Assembly: GCA_001544655.2 (NCBI GenBank)
Contig: FCOD02000006.1
Location: forward strand, 124,001 to 188,000
Length of the DNA stretch: 64,000 nt
Direction: 5' to 3'
DNA from: Caballeronia turbans
GTDB lineage: Bacteria > Pseudomonadota > Gammaproteobacteria > Burkholderiales > Burkholderiaceae
The notes below the pieces were generated by a model, which was not told where the DNA came from, did not search any database, and worked only from the letters and a program-made list of their open reading frames with translations. Each line of letters opens with the position of its first letter. Positions within the stretch are counted from its first letter, which is position 1. This document shows positions 37,182-47,022 of the stretch, in pieces. The position numbers and the translations under genes were made by a program.

Positions 37182-37642
37182 AGCCGCGCCTCGCATTGAC
37201 GATGCAGTTCCCCGCCGCAAAAGCGTACCCGTCGCACAAGGCGATCTTGCCGCGCGCGACGGTCGCGCGCTGGATCAAGGGCTCGCTTTTCGCCGACGCC
37301 GAGCTGACCGTGCGCTTCGTCGACGAGGAAGAAGGCCGGATGCTCAATCGCACGTATCGCCAGAAGGATTACGCGACGAACGTGCTCACGTTCGCCTACG
37401 CGGAATCCGAGGACGATCCCGTCGCGGGCGATCTGATTCTGTGCTGCCCCGTCGTCGAGCGCGAAGCCGACGAACAGGGCAAGCCGCTCGCCGCGCACTA
37501 TGCGCATCTGATCGTCCACGGCACGCTCCATGCGCAGGGCTACGACCATGAAGTCGAAAGCGAAGCGCAAGAGATGGAATCCATTGAGACGGATATCATG
37601 CAGTCTCTGGGATTTTCCGATCCTTACGTGCCTTTGACCTGA
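37178..37642 (+). CDS. ybeY: Endoribonuclease YbeY
   Basis: The 154-aa zinc endoribonuclease functions in 16S rRNA 3' maturation and ribosome quality control. The metal site [12 protein letters not shown] carries the three His ligands of the family HxxxHxxxxxH motif, and [15 protein letters not shown] precedes it. It overlaps ybeZ by ATGA, so the two are translationally coupled. Confidence 0.96.
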   Translation: MKPRLALTMQFPAAKAYPSHKAILPRATVARWIKGSLFADAELTVRFVDEEEGRMLNRTYRQKDYATNVLTFAYAESEDDPVAGDLILCCPVVEREADEQGKPLAAHYAHLIVHGTLHAQGYDHEVESEAQEMESIETDIMQSLGFSDPYVPLT

Positions 37643-37677
37643 AGCCGGTCCGATGTCCTCGATGTGTTGAAAGCGCC

Positions 37678-38370
37678 GTGAACGACAAGACGCCCGAACC
37701 CGCGCAAGCCGCACCTTCCGAAGCCGATCCGCCGCCCGCGCCCTGCCCGGACTATCCGCCCGCGCTCGGCGAATCCGCGCTGCTGACGGACGAGGAACTG
37801 GCCGCGTCGCGCGACGCGGCGCTCGCTCACTGGGACCGGAAGTCGGATTTGTGGCTGTTCGGGTACGGCTCGCTGATCTGGAACCCCGGCTTGCCGACGC
37901 TCGAAGCCGTGCGCGGCAAGGTGCATGGCTACCATCGCGGGCTTTATTTGTGGTCGCGCGTGAATCGCGGCACGCCGGAACAGCCTGGCCTCGTGCTGGC
38001 GCTGGATCGCGGCGGCTCGTGCACCGGCATGGCGTTCAGGCTCGCGGGCGCCGATGCGATCGAGCATCTCCAGGTATTGTGGCGGCGCGAAATGGCGATG
38101 GCGTCGTATAGGCCCGCGTGGCTGCCCTGCACGCTCGCGGACGGACGGCGCGTGGAGGCGCTGGCATTCGTGATGCGCCGGGATGCGACTTCCTATACCG
38201 GCAAACTCTCCGATCCGATCGTGCGCACCGTGCTCGGCTGTGCGAGCGGCCGCTATGGCACGACGCTGGATTACGTCAGCCGGACCGTCGAGGCGCTGCG
38301 CGAGAGCGGCATGCCGGATCGCGCCCTCGAAGCGCTCCTGAAACGCTGTCAGGAACAAGGAAATAAATGA
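37678..38370 (+). CDS. ChaC-like gamma-glutamylcyclotransferase
   Basis: The 230-aa protein has a ChaC domain: LFGYGSLIWNPGLP (~60-73) with the substrate-binding YGSL loop, FRLAGADAIEHLQVLWRREM bearing the probable catalytic Glu, and YTGKLSDPIVRTVLGCASGRYGTTLDYV. ChaC enzymes split glutathione to 5-oxoproline and Cys-Gly. A Pro/Ala/Glu-rich N-terminal ~40 residues precede the domain. The start is GTG 37678, 35 nt after ybeY. Membership in the miaB-lnt transcription unit is likely. Confidence 0.9.
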   Translation: MNDKTPEPAQAAPSEADPPPAPCPDYPPALGESALLTDEELAASRDAALAHWDRKSDLWLFGYGSLIWNPGLPTLEAVRGKVHGYHRGLYLWSRVNRGTPEQPGLVLALDRGGSCTGMAFRLAGADAIEHLQVLWRREMAMASYRPAWLPCTLADGRRVEALAFVMRRDATSYTGKLSDPIVRTVLGCASGRYGTTLDYVSRTVEALRESGMPDRALEALLKRCQEQGNK

Positions 38371-38542
38371 CGCGCGTGCTTTTCGCATCCGTACGATTTT
38401 TTACCGCGCGTCGTCCGTTCGGACAACGCTCATCGCCGGACATACTCCTCGCATATTTATCGGCTAGCATGGCTCATGACATGCGCACTGCGCCACGCAG
38501 TCCCCGTTTTTCCTTGGTGTATGCTTGAACTTCCGCTAACCC

Positions 38543-38564
38543 GCGCCCGGGAACTCCCGGGCGC
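38543..38564 (+). repeat. Perfect 10-bp GC hairpin ending 6 nt before the corC ATG
   Basis: GCGCCCGGGA at 38543-38552 pairs with 38555-38564 across a 2-nt centre. It occupies the position where the corC ribosome site should be, and no Shine-Dalgarno sequence is seen elsewhere. No T run follows. Confidence 0.85.
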
Positions 38565-38570
38565 TCCGCT

Positions 38571-39476
38571 ATGAACGAACCTTATCCCAGTCGACGCCAC
38601 ACCGACAAACCGCCGGAAAAGCGCTCTTTGCTCGAACGGCTGACCGATTTCATCTCGCACGAGCCCGAATCGCGCGACGAACTTCTCGAAGTGCTCCAGG
38701 ATGCGCACGAGCGCAACCTCCTCGATGCCGATTCGCTCTCGATGATCGAAGGCGTCTTTCAGGTGTCCGATCTCTGCGCGCGCGACATCATGGTTCCGCG
38801 CGCCCAGATGGACGCCATCAACATCGCGGAAACGCCCGCCGAATTCATCCCGTTCGTGCTCGACAAGGCGCATTCGCGCTATCCCGTGTACGAGGGCAAT
38901 CGGGACAACATCATCGGCGTGCTGCTCGCGAAAGACTTGCTGCGCTACTACGCGGAAGAGGAATTCGACGTGCGCGGCATGCTGCGCCCCGCCGTCTTCA
39001 TCCCCGAATCGAAGCGCCTGAACGTGCTGCTGCACGACTTTCGCGTGAACCGCAATCACATCGCGATCGTCGTCGACGAATACGGCGGCGTGGCGGGTCT
39101 CATCACGATCGAAGACGTGCTCGAGCAGATCGTCGGCGACATCGAGGACGAATACGACTTCGACGAAGAGGCCGGCAATATCATCGCGACGCCTGACGGC
39201 AAGTATCGCGTGCGCGCGCTGACCGGCATCGAACAGTTCAACGAGGAGTTCGGCACGGATTACTCCGACGACGAGGTCGATACCATCGGCGGTCTCGTCA
39301 CGCATCGCTTCGGGCGCGTGCCGCATCGCGGCGAGAAAGTGCGCATCGACGATTTCGCGTTCGAGATCCTGCGCGGCGACGCCCGGCAGATTCACGTTCT
39401 TCTCGTGCGGCGCGTGCCGAATCTCGCGCAGCAACATCACCACGCAGGCGACGACGAAGACGAATTGCGCGACTAA
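38571..39476 (+). CDS. corC: CorC/HlyC-family CBS-domain protein
   Basis: The 301-aa cytosolic protein begins with an acidic helical segment (ERLTDFISHEPESRDELLEVL), then two CBS domains (~75-195; DIMVPRAQMDAI, FVLDKAHSRYPVYEG, FRVNRNHIAIVVDEYGGVAGLITIEDVLEQIVGDIEDEYD) and a C-terminal CorC/HlyC domain (~210-285; YRVRALTGIEQFNEEFG). Such proteins are linked to Mg/Co efflux and, in this position before lnt, to envelope maintenance. A very stable hairpin sits directly in front of its ATG. Confidence 0.94.
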   Translation: MNEPYPSRRHTDKPPEKRSLLERLTDFISHEPESRDELLEVLQDAHERNLLDADSLSMIEGVFQVSDLCARDIMVPRAQMDAINIAETPAEFIPFVLDKAHSRYPVYEGNRDNIIGVLLAKDLLRYYAEEEFDVRGMLRPAVFIPESKRLNVLLHDFRVNRNHIAIVVDEYGGVAGLITIEDVLEQIVGDIEDEYDFDEEAGNIIATPDGKYRVRALTGIEQFNEEFGTDYSDDEVDTIGGLVTHRFGRVPHRGEKVRIDDFAFEILRGDARQIHVLLVRRVPNLAQQHHHAGDDEDELRD

Positions 39477-39485
39477 GCGCGCCGC

Positions 39486-39510
39486 GGGCGCCGGAGCGAG
39501 TCCGGCGCCC
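39486..39510 (+). repeat. Perfect 10-bp hairpin between corC and lnt
   Basis: GGGCGCCGGA at 39486-39495 mirrors 39501-39510 around GCGAG, 10 nt after the corC stop. No T run follows; a processing or stability element inside the operon is more likely than termination. Confidence 0.75.
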
Positions 39511-39555
39511 GCCATCACCCCTTCGCCCGCCTACGTTTCATCTCGACCGTCATTA

Positions 39556-41229
39556 ATGGCCGATTCATCGTTTCGTTTCCTCTCCCGTCAACGCGACGCA
39601 TCCCTCATCTCCGAGTCGCCGCGCGCGTTGCCCTTCTGGCATTACCTCGTGGCCGCCGTGCTCGGCGCCATCAATACGCTCTCCTTCGCCCCGACGCCGC
39701 ACGGCGGCTGGATCGAGCTCGTCATCTTCGCGCTCTTTTTCGCGTGGCTCACGCGCACCGGCAACTGGCGCAGCGCCGCCGCGACCGGCTGGGCGTTCGG
39801 CTTCGGCAACTTCGTCACGGGCGTGTGGTGGCTCTACGTGAGCATGCATGTCTACGGCGGGATGGCCGCGCCGCTCGCCGCAGCGGCCGTCGCGCTGTTT
39901 TCGCTTTACCTCGCGATTTATCCGGCGCTGGCGAGCGCGGTCTGGTCGTTCGTCGCGGGCCGCGCGCGCTTCGGCGATGAAGACACGGCCACCGCACGCG
40001 ACATCGACGCCTCGCCGCGCTTTGCGCCGACATGGCACGGCGCGTTTGCGTTCGCGAGCGCGTGGGCGCTCGGCGAATGGCTGCGTGGACTCGTGTTCAC
40101 GGGCTTTCCGTGGCTCGCGAGCGGTTATGCGCAAGTCGACGGACCGCTCAAGGGCTTCGGCGCGCTCGTCGGCGTGTACGGTGTGGGCTGGGTGCTCGCG
40201 CTCGTCGCGGCGCTGATCGTGCAGGCGCTGTATCACTGGCGGCATGCGGGCCGTGGCGCGCGTGCGCTGATCCCCGCGGCTGTTGCCATTGCGCTGATCG
40301 TCGGGGGCATGCTGCTATCGTTCGTCGAATGGACGACGCCCGCCAACGCCCCTCTCGATGTGCGTCTCCTGCAAGGCAATGTGAAACAGGAAATGAAGTT
40401 CGAACAGGCCGGTGTCGATGAATCGCTCGCGCTCTACCAGCGGCTCATCACCGAGAAGCCCGCCGATCTGATCGTCACGCCGGAAACTGCGCTGCCCGTC
40501 TTGTCCGTGCAGATTCCTCGAGACTTCGCCGTCGCGATCCGGAACTTCGCGGACGACACGAACTCGTCGATTCTCTTCGGCGCGATCGGCGTCACGATTC
40601 TCCCCGATGGCCGCGCGACCGATTACACCAACAGCCTCTTCGGCGTCACGCCGCACGTGAACGGCGTGTACCGCTACGACAAGCATCATCTCGTGCCCTT
40701 CGGAGAATTCGTGCCGCTCGGCTTTCACTGGTTCGTGCGCATGATGGGCATTCCGCTCGGCGATCTCGCGCGCGGGCCGATCGCGCAGAAGGCGTTCATC
40801 GTGCACAACCAGCCGGTCGCCGTGGATATCTGCTACGAGGACATCTTCGGCGAAGAGATCGCGCGCACGATCCGCGAGCAGGAAACGCCTGCGGGCATTC
40901 TGGTCAACTCGACAAACCTCGCGTGGTTCGGCAATACGATTGCGCTCGATCAGCATCTTCAGATCGCGCGCATGCGATCGATCGAAACCGGCCGGCCGAT
41001 GCTGCGCGCTACCAACACCGGCATGACGGCGGTGATCGCGGCGAACGGCGATGTCGTCTCGAAGCTGCCGACCTTCACGACCGGCGTGCTCGAAGCGCGC
41101 GTGCAAGGGACGTCGGGCAGCACGCCGTATGTGACGAGCGGGAATATGACGGTGATCGCGATGTCGCTCTTGTTGCTCGCGTTCGGGTTTGCGTTTGCAC
41201 CTGACCGGAAACGTTCGGACGCGCGCTGA
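39556..41229 (+). CDS. lnt: Apolipoprotein N-acyltransferase Lnt
   Basis: The 557-aa inner-membrane enzyme adds the third acyl chain to lipoproteins. Several N-terminal membrane helices (~25-275) precede a periplasmic nitrilase-like domain whose triad is visible: Glu310 (VTPETALPVL), Lys376 (YDKHHLVPFGEFVP) and Cys426 (DICYEDIFGEE). A last membrane helix follows near 535-550. It lies 79 nt after corC, the common corC-lnt pairing, and supplies maturation for lipoproteins such as those at 2532 and 3121. Confidence 0.97.
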   Translation: MADSSFRFLSRQRDASLISESPRALPFWHYLVAAVLGAINTLSFAPTPHGGWIELVIFALFFAWLTRTGNWRSAAATGWAFGFGNFVTGVWWLYVSMHVYGGMAAPLAAAAVALFSLYLAIYPALASAVWSFVAGRARFGDEDTATARDIDASPRFAPTWHGAFAFASAWALGEWLRGLVFTGFPWLASGYAQVDGPLKGFGALVGVYGVGWVLALVAALIVQALYHWRHAGRGARALIPAAVAIALIVGGMLLSFVEWTTPANAPLDVRLLQGNVKQEMKFEQAGVDESLALYQRLITEKPADLIVTPETALPVLSVQIPRDFAVAIRNFADDTNSSILFGAIGVTILPDGRATDYTNSLFGVTPHVNGVYRYDKHHLVPFGEFVPLGFHWFVRMMGIPLGDLARGPIAQKAFIVHNQPVAVDICYEDIFGEEIARTIREQETPAGILVNSTNLAWFGNTIALDQHLQIARMRSIETGRPMLRATNTGMTAVIAANGDVVSKLPTFTTGVLEARVQGTSGSTPYVTSGNMTVIAMSLLLLAFGFAFAPDRKRSDAR

Positions 41230-41424
41230 ACATCGACTGAAACGATGCCGCGTTGCGCCATGCGACGCGGCCCGCGCGTCTGTTTCCGCAGGCGCGTCGA
41301 TTCCCAAAAAGCCGCAGCCGCCCAGCCGTTCGGCTAAAATTCCCCGTTTCAGCACTTTGGCCGAGCCTCCGAGTCGCGTCGTCCCGACGATGGCCGCGCC
41401 GCGTCCGCCCCGCAAAAGGCAATC

Positions 41425-42453
41425 ATGCTCACATTCCAGCAAATCATTCTGACGCTGCAGTCCTACTGGAACGAGAAGGGCTGCGCGCTCCTCCAGCCGA
41501 TCGACATGGAAGTCGGCGCGGGCACCTCGCACGTCCACACGTTCCTGCGCGCGATCGGCCCCGAGCCGTGGCGCGCGGCCTACGTTCAACCGTCGCGCCG
41601 CCCGAAGGACGGCCGCTATGGCGAGAATCCGAACCGCCTGCAGCACTACTATCAGTATCAGGTCGTGCTGAAACCCGCGCCTGAAAACATCCTCGATCTG
41701 TACCTCGGCTCGCTCGAAGCGCTCGGCTTCGATCTGAAGCAGAACGACGTGCGCTTCGTCGAGGACGACTGGGAGAACCCCACGCTCGGCGCGTGGGGCC
41801 TCGGCTGGGAAGTGTGGCTCAACGGCATGGAAGTGACGCAGTTCACGTATTTCCAGCAGGCGGGCGGCATCGATTGCAAGCCGGTGCTCGGCGAAATCAC
41901 CTACGGCCTCGAACGTCTCGCGATGTATCTGCAAAAGGTCGAGAACGTGTACGACCTCGTCTGGACCGAATGGGAAGAAGACGGTCCGAACGGCCGCGTG
42001 CTGCGCCGGCTGACCTACGGTGACGTGTATCACCAGAACGAAGTCGAACAGTCCACCTATAACTTCGAGCATGCGAACGTCGACCTGCTCTTCACCTTCT
42101 TCAAGAGCTACGAAGAAGAAGCGAAGAAGATGATCGACGCAAAGCTCGCGCTGCCCGCATATGAACTCGTGCTGAAGGCGGGCCACACGTTCAATCTGCT
42201 CGATGCGCGCGGCGCCATTTCCGTCACGGAGCGCGCGGCGTACATCGGCCGCATCCGTGCGCTGTCGCGTCTCGTCGCGCAGGCTTACTACGATTCGCGC
42301 GAAGCGCTCGGCTTCCCGATGCTCGGCAACCCGGTGCGAGGCGATCGCGACCTCGTCACCGACGAGCAGGAAGCGCAGCGCCCCGCGTGGGCGCCGCCGC
42401 TCAAGCCGGAAAGCACGCCGCCGGGCGAACGCAGCAACAACGAACAGGTTTGA
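41425..42453 (+). CDS. glyQ: Glycyl-tRNA synthetase alpha subunit GlyQ
   Basis: The 342-aa catalytic alpha subunit of the tetrameric glycyl-tRNA synthetase begins [20 protein letters not shown] and includes [48 protein letters not shown] and [15 protein letters not shown]. The C-terminal ~40 residues (after [11 protein letters not shown]) extend beyond the E. coli length and are Pro/Glu-rich. A TAAAAT -10-like element at 41335-41340 lies in the 195-nt gap after lnt, suggesting its own promoter. glyS starts 17 nt later. Confidence 0.97.
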   Translation: MLTFQQIILTLQSYWNEKGCALLQPIDMEVGAGTSHVHTFLRAIGPEPWRAAYVQPSRRPKDGRYGENPNRLQHYYQYQVVLKPAPENILDLYLGSLEALGFDLKQNDVRFVEDDWENPTLGAWGLGWEVWLNGMEVTQFTYFQQAGGIDCKPVLGEITYGLERLAMYLQKVENVYDLVWTEWEEDGPNGRVLRRLTYGDVYHQNEVEQSTYNFEHANVDLLFTFFKSYEEEAKKMIDAKLALPAYELVLKAGHTFNLLDARGAISVTERAAYIGRIRALSRLVAQAYYDSREALGFPMLGNPVRGDRDLVTDEQEAQRPAWAPPLKPESTPPGERSNNEQV

Positions 42454-42470
42454 CGAGGCTCGACAGAACA

Positions 42471-44570
42471 ATGACGCAATCCAAACACGCTTCTCTGCTC
42501 GTCGAGCTGCTCACCGAGGAACTGCCGCCGAAGGCGCTCGCGCGTCTCGGCACCGCTTTCGCCGACGGCATCGTCGAACGTCTCGCCGCACGCGATCTGA
42601 TCGACGGCGCGCCCTCGTTCGAAAAGTACGCGACGCCGCGCCGCCTCGCCGTGCTCATCCGGAACGTGCGCGATGTCGCGCCGCAAAAGCAGGTGCGCGA
42701 GAAAGTGCTGCCGGTGACGGTCGCGCTCGACAAGGAAGGCAACCCTACGGCGCCGCTCGCGAAGAAGCTCGCGGCGCTCGGCTTCCCCGACTTCCCGCTC
42801 GCCGAACTCGAACGCGCACAGGACGGCAAGGCGGAAGCGTTCTTCCTGCGCTATGCCGCGCCCGGCGCGACGCTCGCCGACGGGCTGCAAGCCGCGCTCG
42901 ATGAAACACTCGGCAAGTTGCCGATTCCGAAGGTCATGACTTACCAGCGTCCGGACGGCACCAGCGTGCAGTTCGTGCGTCCGGTGCAGCGCCTGATCGC
43001 CATGCACGGGCGCAATATCGTGCCGGTCAGCGCGCTTGGCGTCGATTCGGGCGATACGACCATCGGCCATCGATTCATGTCGGAAGGCTTCGTCGCGATT
43101 CCGCACGCAGACGATTACGCCGACACGCTGCGCAGCAAGGGGCATGTGGTCGCCAACTTCGAGGATCGCCGCGAGTCGATTCGCACGCAACTTCTGGCGT
43201 TCGCAGGAGTTGACCGCGTCGTGATGCCCGAAGCGCTGCTCGACGAAGTGAACGCGCTCGTCGAATGGCCGGTCGTCTACGAATGCCGCTTCGACGAGGA
43301 GTTCCTGCAGGTGCCGCAGGAATGTCTGATCCTCACGATGCAGACCAACCAGAAGTACTTCGCGCTCACCGACCAGCACGGCAAGCTGCGCTCGCGCTTC
43401 CTGATCGTGTCGAACATCGATACGAAGACGCCCGGCGAGATCGTCGAAGGCAACGAGCGCGTCGTGCGCCCGCGCCTGGCCGATGCGAAGTTCTTCTTCA
43501 CCCAGGACAAGAAGAAGCGTCTCGAAGATCGCGTGCCGCTGCTCGCGAACGTCGTCTATCACAACAAGCTCGGTTCGACGTTGCAACGCGTCGAGCGTCT
43601 CGAGGCGCTGGCAGGTGAAATCGCGCCGATGGTCGGCGTCGATGCCGCGCTCACCCGCCGCGCCGCGCGCCTCGCGAAGGCCGACTTGCTGACCGACATG
43701 GTCGGCGAGTTCCCGGAGCTGCAAGGGACGATGGGCACGTATTACGCACGTCACGACGGCGAGCCGGAAGAAGTCGCGCTCGCGTGCTCGGAGCACTATC
43801 AGCCGCGCTTTTCGGGCGATGAAACGCCATCGACCGGCGTCGGCGCCGCGGTCGCGCTCGCGGACAAGCTGGAGACGATCGTCGGTATCTGGGGTATCGG
43901 CCTCGCGCCGACCGGCGAGAAAGATCCGTTTGCGCTACGCCGTCACGCGCTCGGCGTGCTGCGCATCCTGCTGGAAAAGAAGCTGCCGATCGATCTGCGC
44001 GATCTCGTCGGCGTGGCGCAACGCCAGTTCGCAGGCATACCGCAAGTCGCCGATTCGACCGACGCCATCTACGCGTTCTTCCTCGATCGCCTGCGCGGTC
44101 TGTTGCGCGAACGCGGCTTCGAAGCGAACGATATCGAAGCGGTGCTGAGCCTGAACCCGACGCGTCTCGACGACATCGTCGCGCGCCTCGATGCCGTGCG
44201 CGAGTTCGCCGCGCTGCCCGAAGCGGCGGCGCTCGCGGCGGCCAACAAGCGCATCTCGAACATTCTGAAGAAGTCGGAGCAAGGCGCGCCTTCGTCGGTG
44301 AACAAGGCGTTGCTCGTCGAAGCGGCGGAAAAGAATCTCTACGCGCAGATCGAGCAGGTGACGCCGCGCGTGCAGAGCCAGCTCGCCGCGCGCAACTATA
44401 CGGAAGCGTTGAGCGCGCTCGCCGCATTGCGCGAGAGCGTCGACACGTTCTTCAACGATGTGATGGTGAACGCGGAAGATCCCGCGCTGCGCAACAATCG
44501 GCTCGCATTGCTCAACGCATTGCATCAGCAGATGAACTGCGTCGCCGATATTTCGAAGCTCGCTGCCTGA
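42471..44570 (+). CDS. glyS: Glycyl-tRNA synthetase beta subunit GlyS
   Basis: The 699-aa beta subunit binds and positions tRNA-Gly for GlyQ. The N-terminus [15 protein letters not shown] is diagnostic, followed by [60 protein letters not shown], an HD-like segment [20 protein letters not shown], and a C-terminal anticodon-binding DALR-like domain. ATG 42471 is 17 nt after glyQ. Length and layout match E. coli GlyS. Confidence 0.97.
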   Translation: MTQSKHASLLVELLTEELPPKALARLGTAFADGIVERLAARDLIDGAPSFEKYATPRRLAVLIRNVRDVAPQKQVREKVLPVTVALDKEGNPTAPLAKKLAALGFPDFPLAELERAQDGKAEAFFLRYAAPGATLADGLQAALDETLGKLPIPKVMTYQRPDGTSVQFVRPVQRLIAMHGRNIVPVSALGVDSGDTTIGHRFMSEGFVAIPHADDYADTLRSKGHVVANFEDRRESIRTQLLAFAGVDRVVMPEALLDEVNALVEWPVVYECRFDEEFLQVPQECLILTMQTNQKYFALTDQHGKLRSRFLIVSNIDTKTPGEIVEGNERVVRPRLADAKFFFTQDKKKRLEDRVPLLANVVYHNKLGSTLQRVERLEALAGEIAPMVGVDAALTRRAARLAKADLLTDMVGEFPELQGTMGTYYARHDGEPEEVALACSEHYQPRFSGDETPSTGVGAAVALADKLETIVGIWGIGLAPTGEKDPFALRRHALGVLRILLEKKLPIDLRDLVGVAQRQFAGIPQVADSTDAIYAFFLDRLRGLLRERGFEANDIEAVLSLNPTRLDDIVARLDAVREFAALPEAAALAAANKRISNILKKSEQGAPSSVNKALLVEAAEKNLYAQIEQVTPRVQSQLAARNYTEALSALAALRESVDTFFNDVMVNAEDPALRNNRLALLNALHQQMNCVADISKLAA

Positions 44571-44579
44571 CGCGCCGCC

Positions 44580-45152
44580 ATGGTCATGAACCGAAAACTG
44601 GTCATCCTCGATCGAGACGGCGTCATCAACGTCGATTCCGATGCGTTCATCAAGTCGCCGGACGAATGGGTCGCCATTCCCGGCAGCCTCGAAGCCATTG
44701 CGCGCCTGAATCAGTCGGGCTATCGCGTCGCGATCGCATCGAATCAGTCGGGCATCGGGCGCGGTCTCTTCGACATGGCCGCGCTGAACGCGATGCATCA
44801 AAAGATGAATCGCGCGGTCGCGGCCGTCGGCGGGCGCATCGACGCGGTGTTCTTCTGCCCGCACACGGCGGAAGATCAATGCGATTGCAGGAAGCCGAGG
44901 CCCGGCATGTTGCAGCAGATCATCGACCGCTTCGAGATCGATCCTGAAATTACGCCCGTCGTCGGCGATTCGCTGCGCGATCTGCAGGCGGGCGCGGCGC
45001 TCGGCTTCCCCGTGCATCTCGTGCTCACCGGCAAGGGCGAAAAGACGCTCAAGGAAGGTCAGTTGCCCGAAGGCACCGTCGTTCACAAGGACTTGCGCGC
45101 GTTCGCGCTCGACTTCCTCGCACGGCATCAGGACCGCTCCGCGGCCCAGTAA
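44580..45152 (+). CDS. gmhB: D-glycero-D-manno-heptose 1,7-bisphosphate 7-phosphatase GmhB
   Basis: The 190-aa HAD phosphatase acts in ADP-heptose synthesis for the lipopolysaccharide core. It has LILDRDGVIN-type motif I (VILDRDGVINVDSD), IASNQSGIGRG, the zinc-binding loop CPHTAEDQCDCRKPRPGM, and motif VGDSLRDLQAGAALG. ATG 44580 or 44586 could be the start. It lies 9 nt after glyS and 12 nt before plsC, linking LPS and phospholipid genes in the same unit. Confidence 0.94.
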   Translation: MVMNRKLVILDRDGVINVDSDAFIKSPDEWVAIPGSLEAIARLNQSGYRVAIASNQSGIGRGLFDMAALNAMHQKMNRAVAAVGGRIDAVFFCPHTAEDQCDCRKPRPGMLQQIIDRFEIDPEITPVVGDSLRDLQAGAALGFPVHLVLTGKGEKTLKEGQLPEGTVVHKDLRAFALDFLARHQDRSAAQ

Positions 45153-45164
45153 CACCGAGACGCC

Positions 45165-45938
45165 ATGCGCTTCATCCGTTCTTTGCTGTTGATGCTCTAC
45201 TTCATCGCGTACACGACGCCGTACGCGATCGCCTGCTTCATTGCGTTTCCGTTCATGCGCGCCGACAAGCGCTACTGGATGGCGGCCGGCTGGTGCAAAT
45301 CGACCATCGTCGTGTTGCGACATCTGATCGGGATACGCTACACGATCGAAGGCATGGAGAACCTGCCGAATGGGCCGGCCGTGCTGCTGTCCAAGCACCA
45401 GTCCGCGTGGGAGACGCTCGCGTTTCCCGCGCTGATGCCGCGGCCGCTCTGCTACGTGTTCAAGCGCGAGCTGCTCTACGTACCGTTCTTCGGCTGGGCG
45501 CTCGGGCTGCTCAAGATGGTGCACATCGATCGCAAGCAGGGCCGCGACGCGTTCGCATCGGTCACGCGCCAGGGCCGCGCACGCATGGAAGAAGGCGCGT
45601 GGGTCATCATGTTTCCCGAAGGTACGCGCACGCGAGTCGGCAGCCAGGGCAAGTACAAGACCGGCGGCGCGCGCTTCGCCGTCGTGACCGGCGCACCGGT
45701 CGTGCCCATCGCGCACAACGCGGGGCACGTCTGGCCACGCAATTCCTTTATCAAATATCCGGGTATAGTCACGGTGTCGATCGGCAAGCCGATCGATACA
45801 GCCGGCCTCACGCCCGAGGAAGTGAACACGCGCGTCGAAAGCTGGATCGAGGCGGAAATGCGCCGCATCGATCCGCATGCTTATGCCGCGCCGAACGCGC
45901 AGCCGGGTGAAGCCGGCGCCGCGGGCGCGGGCCGCTGA
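45165..45938 (+). CDS. plsC: 1-acyl-sn-glycerol-3-phosphate acyltransferase PlsC
   Basis: The 257-aa membrane-associated enzyme makes phosphatidic acid. An N-terminal membrane helix (SLLLMLYFIAYTTPYAIACFIAF) precedes the acyltransferase blocks: block I SKHQSAWETLAF, with His78 and Glu83, so HX4E instead of the usual HX4D; block III FPEGTRTRVGSQGKYKTGG; block IV PVVPIAHNAG. The C-terminal ~20 residues are Ala/Gly-rich. It lies in the glyQS-gmhB unit. Whether Glu83 functionally replaces the Asp is inference. Confidence 0.9.
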   Translation: MRFIRSLLLMLYFIAYTTPYAIACFIAFPFMRADKRYWMAAGWCKSTIVVLRHLIGIRYTIEGMENLPNGPAVLLSKHQSAWETLAFPALMPRPLCYVFKRELLYVPFFGWALGLLKMVHIDRKQGRDAFASVTRQGRARMEEGAWVIMFPEGTRTRVGSQGKYKTGGARFAVVTGAPVVPIAHNAGHVWPRNSFIKYPGIVTVSIGKPIDTAGLTPEEVNTRVESWIEAEMRRIDPHAYAAPNAQPGEAGAAGAGR

Positions 45939-46020
45939 AGCGGCGGCGTTCGGATCGAGCCGCGGCGTGCCTTACTCATTCTTCTCGTCATTCCTGCGCC
46001 GTGAGCGCAAAGCCGAGCCG

Positions 46021-46941
46021 ATGCAGAAAGCCCCATCGCGACAGCGTCCCGCCGTCGCGCTCGATACCCTGCAGCTCGATCTGCCGTTCGAGCATGCGCC
46101 GGCATACTCCGGCGCGCCGCCCGCGAGCGCACCCGCTCCGCTGCGTGGCGACGTCCCTGCCGCCGATCCCCTCCCCGTCCTGACACCAGCAACTCCGGCG
46201 GCGCCGCTGCCCGATGGCGTGCGCCTGCGCCGCATCGCGCTCAAGGCGGGCGCGCTCGAGTATCGGCTGAGGCGTTCGTCGCGGCGCACGATCGGCTTTT
46301 GCATCGACGGCACCGGGCTCGCGATCACCGCGCCGCGCTGGGTGACGATCGCGGACATCGAAAGCGCGATCCTCGACAAGCAGAACTGGATCGTCAAGAA
46401 GCTCACCGAATGGCAGACGCGCGTCGAGCAGCGCGCACTGCCGCGCATCGACTGGAAGGACGGCGCTCAGTTTCCGTATCTCGGCAAGACGATCAGCGTG
46501 TCGCTCGGATCGGCGGCGAGCGCGCTGTCCTTCGACGACGCCACCAACGTGCTCTCGCTCGCCATGCCCGCCTTCGCCGACGCGCAGCAGATCAAGGATC
46601 GCGTGCAAGGCTGGCTGCAATCGGAAGCAAAGCGCATCTTCGGCGAGCGGCTCGCGGTGTATGCGGCGAAGCTCGGCGTCGAGTATCGCGCGTACGCGTT
46701 GTCATCGGCGGCGACGCGCTGGGGCAGTTGTTCCAGCGACGGCAAGATCCGCCTGAACTGGCGGCTCATTCATTTCCCGATGTCGATCATCGATTACGTC
46801 GTCGCGCACGAGCTCGCGCATCTGCGCGAGATGAACCACAGCCCGCGCTTCTGGCAGACGGTCGAATCGATCTTCCCGGAGTTCCGCGAGGCGCGGCATA
46901 CATTGAAGCATCATCCGCCGGATCTGCTTCCGGCGCTCTGA
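46021..46941 (+). CDS. YgjP/DUF45-type metallopeptidase-like protein
   Basis: ATG 46021 gives a 306-aa protein; the frame is open back to 45877 inside plsC. A Pro/Ala-rich N-terminal ~70 residues precede the YgjP-like (M48-related) domain. It contains SSRRTIGFCIDGTGLAITAPRW, SAATRWGSCSSDGKIRLNWRL and the zinc motif VAHELAHLREMNHSPRFW with His263, Glu264, His267 and His273. The family is predicted metal-dependent hydrolases without a firm substrate. It is 82 nt after plsC and 81 nt before gloA. Confidence 0.88.
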   Translation: MQKAPSRQRPAVALDTLQLDLPFEHAPAYSGAPPASAPAPLRGDVPAADPLPVLTPATPAAPLPDGVRLRRIALKAGALEYRLRRSSRRTIGFCIDGTGLAITAPRWVTIADIESAILDKQNWIVKKLTEWQTRVEQRALPRIDWKDGAQFPYLGKTISVSLGSAASALSFDDATNVLSLAMPAFADAQQIKDRVQGWLQSEAKRIFGERLAVYAAKLGVEYRAYALSSAATRWGSCSSDGKIRLNWRLIHFPMSIIDYVVAHELAHLREMNHSPRFWQTVESIFPEFREARHTLKHHPPDLLPAL

Positions 46942-47022
46942 CGCATCGTCAGCGGGCGTCCGGCGCCGACGGTACAATTTCTTTCCTGTCCCCCGCAAAC
47001 CACACACAACAGGAACCCCACC

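Noticed and set aside
40315-42471. A 718-codon minus-strand frame opposite lnt and glyQ
   Set aside because: Both plus-strand genes have full family motifs; the antisense frame has no recognisable domain or start signal.
43935-45878. A 647-codon minus-strand frame opposite glyS, gmhB and plsC
   Set aside because: It spans three well-supported genes on the other strand and shows the same shadow composition.
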